This document shows positions 60,581 through 64,000 of a stretch of DNA of 64,000 nt, piece after piece. The notes beneath the pieces were generated by a model. The model was not told the DNA's origin, did not search any database, and saw nothing but the letters and a program-made list of their open reading frames with translations. Each line of letters begins with the position of its first letter. Positions within the stretch are counted from its first letter, which is position 1. Made by a program: the position numbers and the translations under genes. The DNA comes from Corynebacterium glyciniphilum AJ 3170 (GTDB lineage Bacteria > Actinomycetota > Actinomycetes > Mycobacteriales > Mycobacteriaceae), in NCBI RefSeq assembly GCF_000626675.1, contig NZ_CP006842.1, positions 2,480,001 through 2,544,000 on the forward strand, given 5' to 3'.

Positions 60581-61954
60581 ATGCCCCAGGACACCTTTAC
60601 CCTCCTCAGTCACCTCTACACAGACAGCTCCCAACAGGAAGTGTTCTCCGAAGAAGCCACCATCGACAGCTGGCTACGCGTCGAGGCCGCACTTGCCCAG
60701 GGGCAAGCTTCAGTCGGCGTCCTCTCGCAGAACGACGCCGACGCGATCACAGCGGCAGCCACACTCGACAACGTTGATCCGCACCGCCTCTGGGCAAGCG
60801 CGAAGAACGTCGGCTATCCGATCCTCGGGATAGTCAGGGAAATCTCCCGTGTTCTTCCCTCCGGACCGGACGGACGTGTCCACTACGGTGCCACCACCCA
60901 GGACATCATGGATACCGGCCTCGTGCTACAACTCGTAGCCTCCCTCGATCTCCTCCGGAACCAGGTGGAGGATTGTGGAAATGCCATCGCCTCGGTCGTC
61001 TCAAAACACAGAAAGACCATCATGCCGGCGAGAACCCACGCCCAGCATGCCGTGCCTACCACCCTGGGTGCGTCACTCGCCACTGTTCTCGACGAGTTCA
61101 CCCGTCATCTGCAGCGGCTGGCAGAGACGCGGACGAGGCTCGCCACCGTGTCACTTTCAGGAGCTGGTGGCACGAGTGCTGCGTACGGCACGAAGGCAAC
61201 CCAGGTTCGCGAAGCAGTCGCACGATCCCTTAATCTCTCTCATTCTGTTGTTCCGTGGCACACCTCTCGAGACCGTCTCGCAGAGTTCGGGCATCTCTAC
61301 GCTGAAATCTCGGCCACGTGCGCCCGCTTGGCCCGCAATATCGTGGATCTCTCCCGGACCGAGATTGGCGAGGTCTACGAGAAGTTCGACAGTCACCGCG
61401 GCGCCTCCTCCACCATGCCGCAGAAAGTTAACCCAATTTCGTCGGAAGCGATCATCGGCCTCTCTCAGACGGTCTCCGGGCTCGCGTCAACCATGAGCAG
61501 AATTCAGGAGGCAGGCCACGAGCGTGCCGCCGGTGAATGGCAACTGGAATGGGAGGTACTCCCCCGCATCGCCGTCCTAACTGGCAGTGCAGTTGTCGAA
61601 ACGACCGACCTCGCCACCGGGTTACGGGTCGACCCGGAAAGAATGAAGGCCAATCTCGCCCTTGACCACGGCCTGATCATGGCCGAAGCACACATGATCT
61701 CACTCGCCGAACCTCTGGGACGAGAACGCGCACACGACCTCGTCTACGAAGCGTCACAGCGTGCGCGCCGCGACAATGAGACACTCACCACAGCCCTCCT
61801 TGCGGAGGCACGTGCAGCAGATCTCGATGATTCCGTAACTTCCGTCATCACCGGCGCGGAGGGCTACCTCGGAGAGGCTGCGACGATTGCTGCAAAAGCC
61901 ATCGAGCACTGGACCACGGTCCGCCAATCTCCTGGCGTCGGGAGTGACCGATGA
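60581..61954 (+). CDS. Fumarase/aspartase-superfamily lyase (PcaB/adenylosuccinate-lyase-like)
   Basis: Lyase of 457 residues with the superfamily signature GASSTMPQKVNPISSEA, the YGATTQDIMDTGL segment and the THAQHAVPTTLG His region. It resembles 3-carboxymuconate cycloisomerase and argininosuccinate/adenylosuccinate-type lyases, but the genome copy of pcaB sits at 41.0-42.3 kb and is clearly different. Together with a DASS dicarboxylate transporter it probably releases fumarate (or another dicarboxylate) from an imported adduct. AGGAAGG precedes the ATG. It is under two LacI operators. Confidence 0.85.
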   Translation: MPQDTFTLLSHLYTDSSQQEVFSEEATIDSWLRVEAALAQGQASVGVLSQNDADAITAAATLDNVDPHRLWASAKNVGYPILGIVREISRVLPSGPDGRVHYGATTQDIMDTGLVLQLVASLDLLRNQVEDCGNAIASVVSKHRKTIMPARTHAQHAVPTTLGASLATVLDEFTRHLQRLAETRTRLATVSLSGAGGTSAAYGTKATQVREAVARSLNLSHSVVPWHTSRDRLAEFGHLYAEISATCARLARNIVDLSRTEIGEVYEKFDSHRGASSTMPQKVNPISSEAIIGLSQTVSGLASTMSRIQEAGHERAAGEWQLEWEVLPRIAVLTGSAVVETTDLATGLRVDPERMKANLALDHGLIMAEAHMISLAEPLGRERAHDLVYEASQRARRDNETLTTALLAEARAADLDDSVTSVITGAEGYLGEAATIAAKAIEHWTTVRQSPGVGSDR

Positions 61955-63504
61955 TTCCCGCCAGTGCACCAGAGACAGCGTCAGCGACCACATCCGCGGT
62001 ACCCTTGACGTCGCGAGAAACCAAAGTGGACAGGATCAGAAGGCTGCTGGGGACATGGCTGGCCCTTCCACTCCTAGTGGTAGTGCTCTTGGTCCCGACC
62101 AACTTATCGACGGAGCAGCAGAGCCTACTCGCGGTACTCGCCCTGGTCATCCTGCTATGGCTCACCGAAGCCCTTCCTATTCCAGTGACCGCACTCCTGG
62201 GAGTTTCGCTCTTGGTGGTCCTCGGAGTCGCTCCGGCAGCCGAGGTCTTCGGAGCGTTCGGTTCGACGACAGTATTTCTCGTGATCGGGGCATTCCTGAT
62301 TGCTCGGGCGATGACCGTTCACGGCCTTGATCGCAGGTTCGCGCTGAGCGTCCTGTCGTTACCCGGAGTGGGGTACAGCACCTACCGGACCGCGCTCGCC
62401 TTCGGTGCAGTCGCGCTCGTGATCTCCGGGTTTATCTCCAGCTCCGCAACCGCCGCGATGTTACTACCGATCGGTATCGGAATTGCGAACACAGTCGGCA
62501 AAATCATCCAGGAAGCACATCCGGAAAAGACCATCAGTGAACTACGTTTCTCCTGCTTGGTCATGCTCAGCATCGCTTACGGGGCCTCCGTCGGAGGGCT
62601 TCTCACCCCGGTGAGCGGCCCTGCCAACCTCATTGGACGAGGCTTGATCGAGCAGCAGACCGGAACCACCATCAACTTCGTCGACTGGATGCTCATCTCT
62701 GTGCCCTACATAGTCGTTATGGGGGCAATCATGGCAGTGGTTCTCTGTCTCATGAATCGGCCCGAGGTACGCCATATCCCCGGAGGACAGGAGCTCTTTC
62801 GCGAGCAGCGTAGAAGTCTTGGGCGTATGAGTTTCGCCGAAGGAGTAGTCATAACCATCTTCGGCACAGTCGTCCTCCTCTGGATCGCGCCAAGTTTGGT
62901 CGATTTTCTGCCCTCACCACCGGAATGGGTCACTCAACTCAGCGACCATCTGAATGAAGGCGCACTCCCTGTGATCGGCGCGGCGCTCCTGTTCTGTATA
63001 CCCGCCCGTCGAGGGGGACGGGAACCGGTCCTCTCCTGGCCAGACGCAGTGAAGATCGACTGGGGAACGGTACTGCTTGTAGGAGCAGGTCTCACCCTCG
63101 GATCGATGATGACCGAGACCGAGCTAGCCACGACGCTGGGAACCGGGCTGGCAAACGCAACCGGCGTGAGCACCACGTTTGCGCTCACGACACTTGCTGT
63201 CGTGTTCGGCCTCATTGTCTCGGAGACGGTCAGCAACACGGCGAGTGTGGGGATCCTCCTCCCCATCATCATTCCAATCGCAGCAGCAGCAAACATTGAC
63301 CCGATGGTGCCTGCGATGGCTGGCATTATCGCAGCATCCTCCGGCGCCATGCTACCGATATCTACTCCACCGAACGCGATCGTCTACGGTTCCGGCATGG
63401 TTCCGATCAGCAGAATGGTGCGAACTGGTGTGATCTGCGACCTGATAAGTATCGTCCTGATTATCGGCGTTGCCATGACCATCATGTCAATGGTGTTCAG
63501 CTAG
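61951..63504 (+). CDS. DASS/SLC13-family dicarboxylate transporter
   Basis: Permease of 517 residues with 11-13 membrane segments. SNTASVGILLPIIIPIAAAA is one of the SNT motifs of the family, and the paired motif is in FISSSATAAMLLPIGIG. MLPISTPPNAIVYGSG is the other DASS signature. It imports C4 or C6 di- and tricarboxylates with Na+. The ATG overlaps the lyase stop by 4 nt (ATGA). It converges with the CtaG-like gene with a 4-nt overlap of stops. Confidence 0.9.
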   Translation: MIPASAPETASATTSAVPLTSRETKVDRIRRLLGTWLALPLLVVVLLVPTNLSTEQQSLLAVLALVILLWLTEALPIPVTALLGVSLLVVLGVAPAAEVFGAFGSTTVFLVIGAFLIARAMTVHGLDRRFALSVLSLPGVGYSTYRTALAFGAVALVISGFISSSATAAMLLPIGIGIANTVGKIIQEAHPEKTISELRFSCLVMLSIAYGASVGGLLTPVSGPANLIGRGLIEQQTGTTINFVDWMLISVPYIVVMGAIMAVVLCLMNRPEVRHIPGGQELFREQRRSLGRMSFAEGVVITIFGTVVLLWIAPSLVDFLPSPPEWVTQLSDHLNEGALPVIGAALLFCIPARRGGREPVLSWPDAVKIDWGTVLLVGAGLTLGSMMTETELATTLGTGLANATGVSTTFALTTLAVVFGLIVSETVSNTASVGILLPIIIPIAAAANIDPMVPAMAGIIAASSGAMLPISTPPNAIVYGSGMVPISRMVRTGVICDLISIVLIIGVAMTIMSMVFS

Positions 63505-64000
63505 ACATCGCTCTCACCCCGGTGCCCGCGCTTCGCATCCCGCTTCGTTTTCTCCGAGTGCACGTAACCCTGCACCTCGTCCCCGCGGTACTCGGTGCGG
63601 TAGTAGGCCTCGGCGGCGGCGTCCCGTCCCTCCCCGAGACCTGAGAGCATGGCGTTGTAGGCATCCAGGTCAGCTTCATTGTCCCGGTCAGCCTTACGGT
63701 CATAGCGGGCAGCCTCTTTTCTATCCTGCCGGAGCCACTGCACCGCATGAGCAGTACTGACCACCAACAACGGCAGTTCGCTAAGGCCCCACGCGATCGC
63801 GCCACCGGTGTGCTGCTGCTCCATCAGGTCCACGTCGAACGGCAGCTGCAGCGACAGGTAGTACGACTCCGCCAGCGGCTGCGCCATCTGCATCATCGCG
63901 ATACCGAACCAGGCATGGAACGCCATCGAGGCCAGTGTCATCAGCAGTTTCATGAACGGACTGAGTTGGCGCGGTGCGGCATCCACACCGATGACCACCC
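63501..64000 (-). CDS. Cytochrome c oxidase assembly (CtaG-like) membrane protein, 3' part only
   Basis: The gene runs off the right edge; only the C-terminal 165 residues or so are visible. FMKLLMTLASMAFHAWFGIAMMQ and GGAIAWGLSELPLLVVSTAHAVQWL are membrane segments with the His-containing pattern of caa3_CtaG proteins. A charged tail (DRKEAARYDRKADRDNEADLDAYN) and a further 50 hydrophilic residues follow. In C. glutamicum a CopD-CtaG fusion lies near ettA, so the full protein may be such a fusion; this cannot be tested here. Confidence 0.8.
   Translation of the reverse strand, partial: VVIGVDAAPRQLSPFMKLLMTLASMAFHAWFGIAMMQMAQPLAESYYLSLQLPFDVDLMEQQHTGGAIAWGLSELPLLVVSTAHAVQWLRQDRKEAARYDRKADRDNEADLDAYNAMLSGLGEGRDAAAEAYYRTEYRGDEVQGYVHSEKTKRDAKRGHRGESDV

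Overview
The window is a chromosomal segment of a high-GC Corynebacterium-type actinobacterium. The evidence is the gene order (valS-folC, mdh, clpX, a pca island, clpP2-clpP1, tig, rpiB, pepN-glbO, ettA), which as I remember it matches the C. glutamicum chromosome, plus QsuB, QsuD, PcaO and Pqo proteins of clearly corynebacterial type. I see no rRNA, CRISPR array, IS element or prophage. There are two tRNA genes (Pro-UGG and Gly-UCC).

Layout. 1-16.8 kb is mostly housekeeping: valS-folC-LOG-DUF4233 in overlapping order, an aldehyde dehydrogenase, a purine permease fused to a degenerate OHCU-decarboxylase-like domain, mdh with an esterase and a small DUF7218 protein, a TetR regulator, clpX and purU. 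16.9-43.7 kb is a large catabolic island between clpX and clpP2P1. It holds the whole protocatechuate branch of the beta-ketoadipate pathway: pcaIJ, pcaR, pcaF, pcaD and pcaO, then pcaHGBC-pobA-pcaK. It also holds the quinate/shikimate genes qsuABD, with no qsuC. Embedded in it is a less familiar module: an IclR regulator, an MHS-family transporter, a Gfo/Idh/MocA dehydrogenase, a TIM-barrel isomerase, a KstD-like FAD dehydrogenase and an LctP-family permease (23.5-31.0 kb). A second KstD-like FAD dehydrogenase lies apart at 16.9-18.7 kb. 44-59 kb returns to housekeeping genes. 59.4-63.5 kb is a less GC-rich cassette (LacI regulator, fumarase-superfamily lyase, DASS transporter) before the truncated CtaG-like gene at the right edge.

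How it works together. Quinate and shikimate enter through QsuA, are oxidised by QsuD and converted to protocatechuate by QsuB. 4-Hydroxybenzoate enters through PcaK and is hydroxylated by PobA. Protocatechuate is then opened by PcaHG and taken to acetyl-CoA and succinyl-CoA by PcaB, PcaC, PcaD, PcaIJ and PcaF.

The most interesting proposal is that the embedded module oxidises and desaturates an alicyclic hydroxy or oxo carboxylate to an aromatic acid that feeds this pathway. The two FAD genes, 5.5 kb apart and on opposite strands, are linked by an identical 15-bp perfect palindrome upstream of each transcription unit, which points to a dedicated regulon. A separate GTTC-N7-GAAC element upstream of pcaI/pcaR and pcaH is a good PcaR operator candidate.
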